DNA of 64,000 bases from JAGVSZ01 sp963747775 (GCA_963747775.1 CAVVGT010000014.1:186001-250000); one strand, 5' to 3'; counted from the first letter of the stretch, positions 36,792-47,800 are shown. Numbers and translations are program-made. Notes: generated by a model from the letters alone, not told the origin.

Positions 36792-38144
36792 CTATGGCTT
36801 TCGCGGGTCGAAGTGTTTCGCGAGCCCTTGCCAGCAGGTGTAGTAGTCCTGCTGCAGCTCAGCGGCCTCGAGCGCGAACCGGGTCGGCCGGATCGGCAGG
36901 CGCGTCTCGAACATGAAGGCCATGGTGTCCTGGACGTAATGCGGCTTGGAGGTGTCGGCGCGCGATCGCCTTCTCGAAGGTCTCGGCGTCGGGGCCGTGG
37001 CCGGTCATGCAGTTGTGCAGGCTCGCGCCGCCGGGCACGAAGCCCTCGGCCTTCGCGTCGTAGACGCCGTGGATCAGCCCCATGAACTCGCTCGCGACGT
37101 TGCGGTGGAACCACGGCGGCCGGAACGTGTCCTGCATCGCGAGGATGCGCGGCGGGAAGATCACGAAGTCGATCATGTCGACCGCCGGGCGTGTCCGACT
37201 GCGACTGCAGCACGAGGAAGATCGACGGATCGGGATGGTCGTAGCTGATCGAGCCGATCACGTTGAAGCGGCGCAGGTCGTACTTGTACGGCGCGAAGTT
37301 GCCGTGCCACGCGACGACGTCGCAGCGGCGAGTGGCCGATCTCGCGGCCCACAGGTTGCCGAGGAACTTGTTGACGAGCTCGAAGCGCCCTTCGCGGTCC
37401 TCGTATGCGGCGACCGGGTACATGAAGTCGCGCGGATTGGCGAGGCCGTTCGAGCCGATCGCGCCCAGGTCGGGGAGGCGCAGGTACGCGCCGAAGTTCT
37501 CGCAGACGTAGCCGCGCGCCTGGCCATCCGGCAGCTCGACGCGGAAGCGCACGCCGCGCGGGATGACGAGCGATTTCCTGCGGCTCCACCTCGAGCACGC
37601 CCAGTCTCGGTGATCGCGCGCAGGCGCCCGAGCTGCGGCACGATCAGCAGCTCGCCGTCGGCGTCGACGAAGTACCGGTCGGTCATCGAGCGTTCGCGGC
37701 ATAGAGGTGGATCGCGCAGCCGGTCATCGCATCGGGTGCGCCCTTGCCGGCCATCGTGACCAGGCCGTCGACGAAATCGGTCGGCTGCGACGGGATCGGC
37801 AGCGGGCTCCAGCGCAGCTGGTTCGGCGTCGCGACCGCGGCGCCGAACTCGTTCGTCATCCGGCCGTTCTCGATGCGGCGGAACGGCTTGTGCACCGCGC
37901 CGGGACGGATGCGGTACATCCAGGTGCGGCGGTTCGCGCCGCGCGGCGCGGTGAACGCGGTGCCCGAGAGCTGCTCGGCGTACAGACCGTACGGACACCG
38001 CTGCGGCGAGTTCCGGCCGACCGGCAGCGCGCCCGGCAGCGCCTCGGTGGCGAACTCGTTGTCGAAGCCCGTGAGATACGCGAGCGGCGCGGGAGCGGCC
38101 TTTGCCTTGGTCGCCGCGGGCTCGGCCTGGGTGGTTGCAGCCAT
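36792..38144 (-). pseudogene. hmgA: Homogentisate 1,2-dioxygenase, frame broken several times
   Basis: Homogentisate 1,2-dioxygenase opens the aromatic ring to maleylacetoacetate. Pieces in order from the ATG at 38144: YLTGFDNEFATEALPGALPV, MYRIRPGAVHKPFRRIE, then DRYFVDADGELLIVPQLG, then RGYVCENFGAYLRLPDLGAI, then the iron site PWFHRNVASEFMG with the third ligand in HNCMTGHGPD. The frame changes near 37690, 37605, 37575, 37330, 37180 and 36955, all consistent with single-base errors. The stop (TAG 36792-36794) abuts fahA. The pathway partner HPPD is at 48884-50011, far from here. Confidence 0.82.
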
Positions 38145-38224
38145 GGGAGTCTCCGAGAGGGTCGTACGCGTTCGAGCCCATGGTACCGCGGCGGGTCGGC
38201 CGCGTGCAGCCGCGACGACGTCGA

Positions 38225-40128
38225 CTACAGCGTGAGCTGCGTCCCGAGCTCGATCACGCGATCGGGCGGCAGGTTGTAGTACTCGACGGCGCTCGGGCTG
38301 TTGCGCTGCATCCAGCGGAACAGCTCCGCGCCGCCAGGTGAACAGCCCGGGGCGCTCGGCGCGCGCGATGCGTGGACTTGCCGAGGAAGAACGTCGTTTC
38401 GTCGCGCTCGAACCGCGAGCCCGTGCCGGGCGAGCAGCGCGAGCGCGCGCGGAACGTCCGGCTCCTCCATGAAGCCGTAGGCGACCGTCGCCTGGTAGGC
38501 GCGCTTGCGGATGATCACGTGCACCTCGGTGCGCTCGGCGTCGGGTACCCGCGGCACGTCGGCCGTGGCCAGGGTGAGGAAGACGACGCGCTCGTGCACG
38601 ACCTTGTTGTGCTTCAGGTTGTGCAGCATCGTCGTCGGCACCGCGTCGGTGCTCGGCGGAGAGAAAGACCGCGGTGCCCGGCACCGTGGCCACGTCGCCG
38701 AGGTGCTCGAAGAAGCCCGCGATCGGGATATTCTTGCTGCGCGGCATGGTCGTTGAGGATGTCGGTCGCGCGCTTCCAGGTGGAGAGGAGGGTGAAGATC
38801 GCGAGCCCGCACAGGATCGGGAACCAGCCGCCGGCGAGGATCTTGGTGGCGTTGGACGCGAAGAAGGTCAGCTCGACGAGGGCGACGAGGGCGAGCATCG
38901 CGAGCACGACACCCTTCAGCCGCCCGGGCAGCGCGAACACCACGATCGCGACGAGCGAGGTCTCGAGCACCATCGTCGCCGACACCGCGATGCCGTACGC
39001 CGCCGCGAGATTGCTCGACGAGCCGAAGCCGACCACGAGCAGCACGACCAGCACCATCAGCAGCCAGTTGACCCGGCCGATGTAGATCTGGCCGCGCTCG
39101 GTCTCGGAGGTGTGCGTCACCGGGATGCGCGGCAGGTAGCCGAGGCGCGAGGCCTGCTGCGTGACCGAGAACGCGCCGGAGATGGTCGCCTGCGACGCGA
39201 TGACCGTCGCCGCGGTCGCGAGCGCGACCAGCGGCAGCACCAGCTCGGGCGGCGCGAGCAGGTAGAACGGGTTCTTGACCGCCTCGGGATCGCGCAGCAC
39301 CAGCGCACCCTGGCCGAGGTAGTTCAGCATCAGCGCCGGCAGGACCAGCCCGAACCAGGCGACGCGGATCGGCAGCGGTCCGAAGTGCCCCATGTCCGCA
39401 TACAGCGCCTCGCCGCCGGTGAGCGTCAGGAACACCGCACCGAGCGCGAGGAAAGCGAGTCCGGGCGATCGGTACGCGAACGCCACCGCATGGCTCGGGT
39501 CGAGCGCGGCCACGATGTCCGGGGTCTTCGCGATGCTGGCGAGCCCGAGCGCCGCGAGCGTGAGGAACCAGACGACGGTGATCGGGCCGAACAGCTTCCC
39601 GACCTTCCCGGTGCCGTGCTGCTGGATGGCGAACAGTGCGACGATGATCCCGAGGGTGATCGGCACGACCCACCTCTCGAGCGCAGGGGTCGCCACCGAC
39701 AGGCCTTCCACCGCGGAGAGCACCGAGATCGCGGGCGTGATCACCGCGTCGCCGTAGAAGAGCGATGCCGCGAACACCGCGATGACGCCCGCCGTCCACT
39801 GCAGCCGGGGCTTCGCCCTGAACAGACGCTGCGCGAAGGCGAGCAGCGCGAGCACTCCGCCTTCGCCCTTGTTGTCGAAGCGGAGCACGAAGGTGATGTA
39901 CTTCAGCGACACGATCAGCGTCACCGACCAGAAGATCAGCGACAGCACGCCGTAGACGTGGGCTACGGTGATCGGAAGCGGGTGGGCGCCGGCGAACGCC
40001 TCCTTGAATGCGTACAACGGGCTCGTGCCGATGTCGCCGAAGACGACGCCCAGCGCACCGAGCGTCAGCGCTCCGATGCGCCTCGCGCCCGACTTGCCGG
40101 CGCTCATCGAAGCAGAATATGCGGCCAA
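38225..40128 (-). pseudogene. kup: Kup-type potassium uptake permease, C-terminal frame breaks
   Basis: A Kup/HAK/KT potassium-proton symporter. The membrane domain is clean: GALGVVFGDIGTSPLYAFKE is the family signature, and about twelve helices follow to VVFALPGRLKG and WKRATDILND. After about 38750 the cytosolic C-terminal domain is spread over several frames (IPIAGFFEHLGDVATVPGTA, then TMLHNLKHNKVVHERVVFL, then LPPDRVIELGTQLTL). Breaks lie near 38750, 38655, 38415 and 38340. A TTG at 40128 has GGAGG five bases before it; an ATG at 40107 is the alternative. A TAGAAT sits upstream as a possible -10. Confidence 0.8.
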
Positions 40129-40227
40129 CCGAGCCTCCCTGAAAGCGCGTCGCTGCAGTGCAGCATTCTACGCTCGCTGCGTCGTGGCGCGCCGCACGCG
40201 CAAATGTCGAGGCCGGCCGATCGTCGA

Positions 40228-40766
40228 CTAGATGCGACTCTTCGCGATGCGCGCCCGCACGCGTCCGCCGTCGGCGATCGCGAGGATCACCACGATCTCG
40301 TCGGGGCGCGGTGCGTCCGCGATCATGGCCGTCAGCGTGTCCAGCTCGTCGAACGACCAGATGTTGTCCTTGTGGTTGAGTGGGACATCGATCGGCGCGC
40401 CCGCGGTCGCGACCTTGACGTTGGAGGCGATGATCGCCTCGCCCCTCCGACCGCGGCGCGCATCGGCTTGCCGAGCTTCGGATGCAGCACGGCCGCGCCG
40501 TGCTCCATCTCGCCGTTCACGCCGACGATCGCGGCCTTGCCGTAGCTCACCGCAGGGCCCCCGAGCAGCGCCACCAGCTCGGGCATCAGGCGCTCGGCGA
40601 GCGCCGCGCCGAGGTCGTACAGCGGCTCGAGGTCCGCCACGTTCTTGCCGGCGTAGGGGTTCGGGATCACGGCGAGTGCGGCGGCGCGGTGGACCGGGCG
40701 AGCGCCGGCGACGCCGCCCTCGCCGTATAGCGTCTCGCGCCAGAAGACGGTCTTTCTGCAGTCCAT
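40228..40766 (-). pseudogene. Amino acid synthesis family protein (DUF1185), one frame break
   Basis: A protein of about 179 residues of the Pfam 'amino acid synthesis' family (PF06684, DUF1185), whose biochemical role is unknown. The first half starts MDCRKTVFWRETLYGEGG at 40766 and includes PYAGKNVADLEPLYD. Near 40445 one G seems to be missing from a G run, after which GEAIIASNVKVATAGAPIDV and the end continue in another frame. This is the one break here best explained by a homopolymer deletion. It is read divergently from an amidase gene, and its upstream 15-mer recurs before phhB. Confidence 0.68.
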
Positions 40767-40792
40767 GAGGAGCTCCCCTCGACAAACCCGCG

Positions 40793-40807
40793 CGAGTGTA
40801 CTGCGGC
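40793..40807 (-). promoter_or_regulatory. Shared upstream 15-mer, copy 1 (candidate core promoter)
   Basis: Read on the minus strand the element is GCCGCAGTACACTCG, ending 26 bases before the ATG of the DUF1185-type gene. TACACT could be the -10 hexamer. The same 15 bases recur at 42531-42545, exactly 26 bases before the phhB ATG. No good -35 is visible at either copy. Confidence 0.4.
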
Positions 40808-40865
40808 GTCTCTCCCCGCGGTCGCGGTATCCTCGCGCCTCCGCCAACTCACCTCGTCGATACCC

Positions 40866-42206
40866 ATGTGGACAGTACGCCGCCTCGCCCAGGATCTCGC
40901 CGCCGGGCGCACCACGAGTCGCCAGCTCGTCGAGACCGCGCTCGAGCGCATCGCCGATCCGAAGGGGGAGGGCGGGCGCGCATTCCTCAAGGTGTACGCG
41001 GACACGGCGCGCGCCGATGCCGAACACGCGGACGCGCTGCGCCGCGCGGGCGTGGCGCGCTCTCCGATCGACGGTCTGCCGATATCGGTGAAGGATCTCT
41101 ACGACGTCGCGGGCGACGTGACCCGCGCGGGATCGAAGGTGCTCGAGCTGCGGCCGGCGGCGGACGCGCCCGCGGTGGCGCGGCTGCGCGCGGCCGGCGC
41201 GATCCTCATCGGCCGCACCAACATGGTCGAGTTCGCGTTCGGCGGTCTCGGCCTCAACCCGCACTACGGCACGCCGCGCGGTCCATGGGATCGGACGACC
41301 GGTCGCGTACCCGGCGGCTCGTCGTCCGGCGCGGGCGTCGCGCAGGCCGACGGCATGTGCGTGATGGCGCTCGGCAGCGACACGCGCGGCTCGGTGCGCA
41401 TCCCGGCGGCGCTGTGCGGCGTGACCGGATGGAAGCCGACCGCTGCCCGCATTCCGCGCGACGGCGCCTTCCCGCTCTCGTACACGCTCGATTCGGTGGG
41501 GCCGCTCGCGAACTCGGTCGAATGCTGCGCGGCGTACGACGTGGTGCTTGCCGGGGAGCCGCCTGAGCCGCTGCCCGCCATGCCCGCGCGCCTGTTGCGG
41601 TTCGTCGTGCCGAAGTCGAGCCTGCTCGAAGGGTTGCACGAGCGCGTGGGACGCGCGTTCGAACGCGCGCTCGAGGCACTGTCGAAGACGGGTGCGAGGG
41701 TCGAGACGATCGATGCGCCGGTGTTCACGCGCGCGCAGGACCTCTTTCGCAGCGGCGGCCTGGCGGGCGCGGAAAGCTGGCATCTGCACCGCGGCCGCCG
41801 CGACCGCTTCGGCGAGCTGGATCCGCGCGTCGCGCAGCGGCTCGTGCTGGGCGAGACGTTCTCCGCGGCCGACTACATCGAGATCCTGCACGAGCGCGCG
41901 GCGACGATTCGCGAAGCGGACGCGCTCGTCGCGCCCTACGACGCAATGCTTTATCCGACGGTGGCGGTAATCCCGCCGACGATCGCCGAAGCGTCGGTGA
42001 CCGACGAGGCCTACTTCGACTGGAACCTGAAGGTGCTGCGCAACACCGGCATCGCGAACGTGCTCGACGGCTGCGCCGCCACGATTCCGTGCCACCGGCC
42101 GGGCGAAGCACCGGTCGGGATCACGATCGCCGGGATCGGCGGCAGCGACCGCAGGACGCTCGCAGTTGCCACGGCGGTGCAGGCGGTCGTCGAGCCCTGG
42201 CGCTGA
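40866..42206 (+). CDS. Amidase signature family hydrolase
   Basis: A 446-residue amidase with an intact Ser-Ser-Lys triad: Lys near residue 76 in LPISVKDLYDV, the cis-Ser within VPGGSSSGAGVAQ (about 150-159) and the nucleophile Ser near 176 in GSDTRGSVRIPAALCG. The substrate is unknown; the family includes aryl and aliphatic amidases, allophanate hydrolase and GatA. Its length and lone context argue against GatA. The start is the ATG at 40866. It is divergent from the DUF1185-type gene and converges on phhB with a 4-bp gap. Confidence 0.9.
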   Translation: MWTVRRLAQDLAAGRTTSRQLVETALERIADPKGEGGRAFLKVYADTARADAEHADALRRAGVARSPIDGLPISVKDLYDVAGDVTRAGSKVLELRPAADAPAVARLRAAGAILIGRTNMVEFAFGGLGLNPHYGTPRGPWDRTTGRVPGGSSSGAGVAQADGMCVMALGSDTRGSVRIPAALCGVTGWKPTAARIPRDGAFPLSYTLDSVGPLANSVECCAAYDVVLAGEPPEPLPAMPARLLRFVVPKSSLLEGLHERVGRAFERALEALSKTGARVETIDAPVFTRAQDLFRSGGLAGAESWHLHRGRRDRFGELDPRVAQRLVLGETFSAADYIEILHERAATIREADALVAPYDAMLYPTVAVIPPTIAEASVTDEAYFDWNLKVLRNTGIANVLDGCAATIPCHRPGEAPVGITIAGIGGSDRRTLAVATAVQAVVEPWR

Positions 42207-42210
42207 GCGG

Positions 42211-42504
42211 CTAGCGCACCAGGCCCTCGATCGTCTCGGCGAGCTTCACGTCGCGCGCCGAGAGCACGCCGGCGTCGTGCGTCGAGAGCGTGATCTCGAC
42301 GCGATTCCACACGTTGAACCACTCGGGGTGGTGATCCTGCTTCTCCGCGGCGAGCGCGACGCGGCACATGAACCCCCACGCCTCGTTGAAGTCGGGGAAC
42401 TAGAACTTCTTAGCGATCGCCGAGCGGCCGTCCACGTGGCTCCAGCCGGATAGCTTCGCGAGGGCAGCGACGATCTCCTGATCGGATAGCTTGGCGAGGG
42501 ACAT
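42211..42504 (-). pseudogene. phhB: Pterin-4a-carbinolamine dehydratase with an in-frame amber codon
   Basis: PhhB/DCoH dehydrates the 4a-hydroxy-tetrahydropterin made by phenylalanine hydroxylase. The frame from the ATG at 42504 reads MSLAKLSDQEIVAALAKLSG, continues to AIAKKF, meets TAG (42400-42402), and then goes on in the same frame with FPDFNEAWGFMCRVALAAE and the catalytic KQDHHPEWFNVWNRVEI to a normal end. Apart from the TAG at codon 35 the 97-residue gene is full length and well conserved. A single substitution from AAG, CAG or GAG would explain it. This is a nonsense lesion, unlike the frame breaks elsewhere. Confidence 0.85.
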
Positions 42505-42530
42505 GGCGATGCTCCTTTCGACCCGAGCAA

Positions 42531-42545
42531 CGAGTGTACTGCGGC
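42531..42545 (-). promoter_or_regulatory. Shared upstream 15-mer, copy 2 (candidate core promoter)
   Basis: The minus-strand element GCCGCAGTACACTCG, ending 26 bases before the phhB ATG, is identical in sequence and spacing to the copy before the DUF1185-type gene. It lies in the 137-bp divergent region shared with the arginase-aminotransferase fusion gene. Confidence 0.4.
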
Positions 42546-42641
42546 CGCTCGCGGCGCCGCTGCACTGCAATGCCGCGACCTTTCGCACACCGCCACCGGG
42601 CTTCGCCGAACGCCGGCATGCCGCTTGCAATCCAACGGGAC

Positions 42642-44762
42642 ATGAACGTCCGTGATCTCCTTCACGTGCCCGTCGCGGCCGCACCGCAGCAGGCCGTGCG
42701 CCCCGTCCGGATCCTCGGCGTAGCGAGCGGCCTCGGTGCAGAGTCGTCGGGCTGTGCCGACGGTCCGGCACGGCTCCGGCTTGCCGGCGTGGACGCATTT
42801 CTTGCCGCGCGCGGGCTCGCCGCCGAGTGGGGCGACACGCTGCACCCCGACGCGGCGCCGGACGAGCCGGTTGCGGAGGCCGTCTGCCGGCTATGCGCGC
42901 GTCTCGCGCGCGCGGTGACGGACGCGCTGCGCACGGGCGCTGCGCCGCTCGTGCTCGGCGGCGACCACAGTTGCGCGATGGGGACCTGGCACGGCGTGGC
43001 AGAGGCGGCCCGCGGGCCCGTCGGGCTGCTGTGGATCGATGCGCACCTCGACGCGCACACGCCCGAGACGAGCCACACGGGGCGGCTGCACGGCATGCCG
43101 CTCGCCGCGCTGCTCGGACAGGGTGGCGCCGCGCTTTGCGTCGAGCGCGCGGTGCTCGCGCCGGAGCACGTGTGCGTGATCGGCGTGCGCAGCTTCGAGC
43201 CCGAGGAGGCCGCGCTGCTGGCCGCTCTCGGCGTGCGCGTATACCCGATGCGCGAGATCGCACGGCGCGGCCTGGAGAAAGTGCTGGACGAGGCGCTCGC
43301 GCGCGTGCGGCGCGGGACCGTCGGCTATGGCGTCACGCTGGATCTCGACGCGATCGATCCGGCGGACGCACCCGGTGTGACGACGCCGACCCCGCGCGGC
43401 TTGCGTGCGGCGACGCTCATTCCGGCGCTCGACGCACTGGTGCGGGACGCGCCGCCGCTCGCCGTCGAGATCGTCGAATACGACCCCCACTGCGACGCCG
43501 GCGGGTCGACCGCTCAGCTCGTCGAGCAGGCGGCCGCGGTCCTGCTTGGAGCCGGTGCGGCGTCGACGCCGCTCGCGATCGCGCTCGAGCGGCGGCACAG
43601 CGCGGCGAACTACGCGCCGCTGCCGGTCGTCCTGGTGCGCGGCGAAGGTGTGCACGTCTGGGACGAGGCAGGCCGGCGCTACCTCGACTGCATGTCGGCG
43701 TACTCCGCCGTGAGCCTCGGCCACGCACATCCGCGCATCGTGCGCGCGCTGACCACCCAGGCGGGTCGACTCGCGGTGACCTCGCGCGCCTATTACAACG
43801 ACCGGCTGCCCGCATTTCTCGCGCGGCTCTGCCGGCTCACCGGCATGGATCGGGCTCTGCCGGTGAATACCGGCCTTGAAGCGGTCGAGACCGCGCTCAA
43901 GGCGGCGCGCAAGTGGGCGTACGAGGTGAAGCGCGTGCCGCACGATTGCGCCGAGATCATTGCGTGCGAAGGCAACTTCCACGGGCGCTCGATCGCGATC
44001 ACCGGCCTGTCGTCGGAGGCGCAGTATCGGCAGGGGTTCGGCCCGTTTCCGCCGGGGCTCCGGTTGGTGCCGTACGGCGACGTCGCGGCGCTCGAGCGCG
44101 CCATTACACCGCACACCGCCGCATTCCTCGTCGAGCCGATCCAGGGCGAACGCGGCATCGTCGTACCCCCGGCCGGCTATCTGGACGCGTGCGCGCGATT
44201 GTGCCGCGAGCGCGATGTCCTGTTTATCGCCGACGAGGTTCAGACCGGCCTCGGCCGCACCGGCCGGCTGCTCGCGTGCGACCACGAAGGCGTGCGGCCG
44301 GACGGGCTGGTGCTGGGTAAGGCGCTCGGCGGCGGGCTGCTGCCGGTGTCGGCATTCCTCGCGAGCGAGGACGTCATGCGCGTGTTCCGGCCGGGCGATC
44401 ACGGCAGCACGTTCGGCGGCAATCCGCTCGCGGCTGCGGTCGGACTCGAGACGCTCAACGTCCTGGTCGACGAGCGCTTGTCCGAACGGGCCGCGGAGCT
44501 CGGCGCGCGGCTCATGTCCGGACTCGCCGCGATCGCGAGCCCGTTCGTGCAGGACGTCCGCGGCAAGGGACTGCTCGTCGGCGTCGAGATCGACCCCGCG
44601 CGCGCCAGCGCCCGGCGCGTCGTGGACGGCCTCCTCGCGCGCGGCGTCCTGTCGAAAGACACCCACGGCACCGTGGTGCGCTTCGCCCCGCCGCTCGTGA
44701 TCGAACCGGAAGAGGTCGATGCGGCGGTCGAGGCGTTGCGCGAGGCGCTCGCGGAGATCTAA
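42642..44762 (+). CDS. Arginase-ornithine aminotransferase fusion protein
   Basis: A single clean frame of 706 residues joins two enzymes. Residues about 20-305 are an arginase/ureohydrolase: LGGDHSCAMG (about 104-113), WIDAHLDAHTPETS (Asp133, His135, Asp137) and LDLDAIDPADAPG (Asp234, 236, 239) give the full set of Mn ligands, with the late Glu in VEIVEYDP. Residues about 315-706 are a class III PLP aminotransferase of the ornithine type: NTGLEAVETALKAARKWAY, FIADEVQTGLGRTGRL, the Schiff-base Lys near 560 in LGKALGGGLLPVSAF, and STFGGNPLAAA. Together they would convert arginine to urea plus glutamate semialdehyde. The ATG at 42642 is chosen because arginase homology starts about 20 residues later. 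putA converges 108 bp away. Confidence 0.9.
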   Translation: MNVRDLLHVPVAAAPQQAVRPVRILGVASGLGAESSGCADGPARLRLAGVDAFLAARGLAAEWGDTLHPDAAPDEPVAEAVCRLCARLARAVTDALRTGAAPLVLGGDHSCAMGTWHGVAEAARGPVGLLWIDAHLDAHTPETSHTGRLHGMPLAALLGQGGAALCVERAVLAPEHVCVIGVRSFEPEEAALLAALGVRVYPMREIARRGLEKVLDEALARVRRGTVGYGVTLDLDAIDPADAPGVTTPTPRGLRAATLIPALDALVRDAPPLAVEIVEYDPHCDAGGSTAQLVEQAAAVLLGAGAASTPLAIALERRHSAANYAPLPVVLVRGEGVHVWDEAGRRYLDCMSAYSAVSLGHAHPRIVRALTTQAGRLAVTSRAYYNDRLPAFLARLCRLTGMDRALPVNTGLEAVETALKAARKWAYEVKRVPHDCAEIIACEGNFHGRSIAITGLSSEAQYRQGFGPFPPGLRLVPYGDVAALERAITPHTAAFLVEPIQGERGIVVPPAGYLDACARLCRERDVLFIADEVQTGLGRTGRLLACDHEGVRPDGLVLGKALGGGLLPVSAFLASEDVMRVFRPGDHGSTFGGNPLAAAVGLETLNVLVDERLSERAAELGARLMSGLAAIASPFVQDVRGKGLLVGVEIDPARASARRVVDGLLARGVLSKDTHGTVVRFAPPLVIEPEEVDAAVEALREALAEI

Positions 44763-44870
44763 CGCGCAAGTTAGTTTTCACAATACGAGGGGCAACGCCA
44801 CTGGCGCCCACTCGTGCTCCCCGAGATCAGGAAAAGCGCGGCCCCGCGGCAGCGGTTTACTCGGCGGGCC

Positions 44871-47800
44871 TCAGTCGGCCTGCGCGAGCAGCGCCGCGTT
44901 CCCGCCCGCGGCAGCGGTGTTCACCGTGACCGTCCGCTCGATCGCAAACCGCGGCAGGTAGTGCGGCCCCCCGGCCTTCGGTCCGGTACCCGAGAGCCCC
45001 TCACCGCCGAACGGCTGCACGCCGACGACCGCACCGATCATGTTGCGGTTCACGTACGTGTTGCCGACGCGCAATCGCATGCGGACACGCTCGACGAAGC
45101 GCTCGATGCGGCTGTGGATCCCCAGAGTGAGGCCGTAGCCGGTCGCGGCGACCGCGTCGAGCGCTCGGTCCAGATCTGTCGCACGCCAGCGCACGACGTG
45201 CAGCACCGGCCCGAACACCTCTCGCTCCGGCAGGTCCTCCAGCGGGATCTCGAACGCGATCGGTGCGACGAAGCTTCCCTGCCTCATCGCGGGAAGCGGC
45301 GCTTCCGCGATCAGCCGGGCGCGCGACCGCAGATGTGCGATGTGCGCATCCAGCGCGCGCCTAGCGTCCGCGTCGATGACCGGGCCGACGTCGGTCTCCG
45401 GCCGCGCGGGATCGCCGACGACGAGCTCGGCCATTGCGCCCGCGAGCATCTCGAGGATGCGCGGCGCGGCATCCTCCTGCACGAGCAGCAGGCGTGCCGC
45501 CGAGCAGCGTTGCCCGGCGCTCTGGAACGCGGAGGCGATGGTGTCGGCGACCACCTGCTCCGGCAGCGCCGAGGAATCGACGATCATCGCGTTGATGCCG
45601 CCGGTCTCGGCGATGAGCGGAACGATCGGCCCGTCGCGCGCGGCCAGTGCGCGGTTGATCGCGCAAGCCGTCTCGTACGAGCCGGTGAACACCACGCCGT
45701 CGATCGACGGATGCCGCACGAGCGGTGCGCCGACCGCCTCGCCGGTGCCGACCACGAGGCGGAGGACCGCGCGCGGTACGCCGGCCTCGTGCAGGATCGC
45801 GATCGCGCGCGCGCCGATGAGCGGCGTCTGTTCGGCGGGTTTCGCGACCACCGCGTTGCCCGCCATCAGTGCCGCCGAGACCTGGCCGGTGAAGATCGCG
45901 AGCGGGAAGTTCCACGGGCTGATGCACGCGAACACGCCGCGCCCCGCGAGCTCGAGCCGGTTCGACTCCCCGGTCGGCCCCGGCAGGTCGACCGGCGCCG
46001 CGAACTCGATGCGTCCCCGCGCGGCGTAGTAGCGGCAGAAATCCACCGCCTCGCGCACTTCCGCGACCGCGTCGGCGAGCGTCTTGCCCGCTTCGCGAAC
46101 GCACAGCGAGACGAGCTCGTCCATCCGGGCCTCGAGCGCGTCGGCGGCGCGCTCGAGGCAGCGCGCGCGTGCCTCCGCCGGCGTCGCATCCCAATCGCGC
46201 CAGGCCGCCGCGGCACCTCGAACCGTCGCGTCGAGGTCGGCGGTGCTCGCCTCGGCGATCGCGCCGGTTTCATGGCCCGGTCGGCAGCGGTGCGCGCCAT
46301 GAGCGGGTCGAGCACGGCGCGGTCCGACAGATCGACGCCGCGCGAATTGCGCCGGTCCGGATAGAGATCGCGCGGCTTCGGAACGCGCGGGTGCGGAGCA
46401 TAGGGCCGGGGCAGCGCGTCAAGCGGGTCGGCGACGAGCCGCTCGAGCGGCACATCGGGGTCGCCCACCTGGTGGACGAACGAGCTGTTCGCGCCGTTCT
46501 CGAGCAACCGGCGGACGAGATAGGCGAGGAGATCGCGGTGGCCGCCGACCGGTGCGTATACGCGGCACGGCAGCCCGTACTCGGGGACCAGCGCGTTGTA
46601 GAGGGCGTCGCCCATCCCCTGTAGCTTCTGGAACTCGATATCGCGCCGTCCGGCTGCGCACTCGAGCACCGTGGCGACGGTGTGGCAGTTGTGCGTCGCG
46701 AACTGCGGGAACAGTCGCGGCCCGGCCGCCAGCAGGGCCTGCGCGCACGCAATGTACGACACGTCGGTGGCGCTCTTGCGCGTGAACACCGGATAGTCGT
46801 CGAGGCCGAGCATCTGCGCGGCCTTGATCTCGGTGTCCCAGTACGCGCCCTTGACGAGACGCACCATCAGTCGCCGGCCGGTCGCCCCCGCGAGCGCGAC
46901 CAGCCAGTCGCAGACGTGGATCGCGCGCCGCTGGTACGCCTGCACCGCGAGCCCGAGCCCGCTCCAGTCCGCGAGCCGCGGGTCGCGCGCGAGACCCGCG
47001 AACAGCTCGAGTGTCAGCTCCAGCCGCTCGCTTTCCTCCGCGTCGATCGTGATCGGGATGCCGGCCACAGCGGCGCGCTGCGCGAGCATGGCGAGGCGTG
47101 GCGCGAGCTCGGTGGCGACGCGCGCGTGCTGCGCGACCTCGAATCGGGGATGCAGCGCGGAGAGCTTGATCGAGACTCCGGGCCGCGCCTCGACCGGAAG
47201 GTGCCGCAGCGCGGCCCGCGCCACCGCCTCAATCGCCGCCTCGTACGCGGCAAAGTAGCGCTCCGCGTCGCGCGCGGTCCGTGCGGCCTCGCCGAGCATG
47301 TCGTAGGAAAAACGATAGCCGAGCGCCTCGCGCTCGGCCGCGCGTTCGATGGCGTCGTCGATCGTCTCGCCGACGATGAACTGCTCCGCCATGATCTTCA
47401 TGGCCTGTCGGATCGCGGTGCGCACCACCGGCTCGCCGGCGCGGGCGACGAGCCGCCGCAGGAGCCTGGCCGGTTCGTCGCCCGGCGCGTCGCGCCAGGC
47501 CGCGAGCCTGCCGGTGAGCATCAGGCCCCAGGTGGCGGCGTTGACGAGCAGCCCGCCCTCGGCTTCGTCCGCCGAGTCCCATTGCGTCCCGGCGAGCTTG
47601 TCCCGGATCAGGGCGTCGGCGGTCTCGGCGTCGGGGATGCGCAGGAGCGCCTCCGCGAGGCACATGACGACGATCCCTTCGCGCGTGGCGAGCGCAAAGC
47701 GGCGCAGGAACGCCTCGGCGCCGGCGGACTCCTGCGTCCTCGTGCGGATGCGGCGCGCCAGGTCGAGCGCGCGCTCGGCGATTCGCCGGCGTTGCGCGGG

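Noticed and set aside
42891..44666. A 591-codon open frame antisense to the arginase-aminotransferase fusion
   Set aside because: Long antisense frames are expected in very GC-rich genes. It has no domain motifs, is rich in Arg, His and Asp as mirror frames are, and the sense strand carries two full enzyme active sites.
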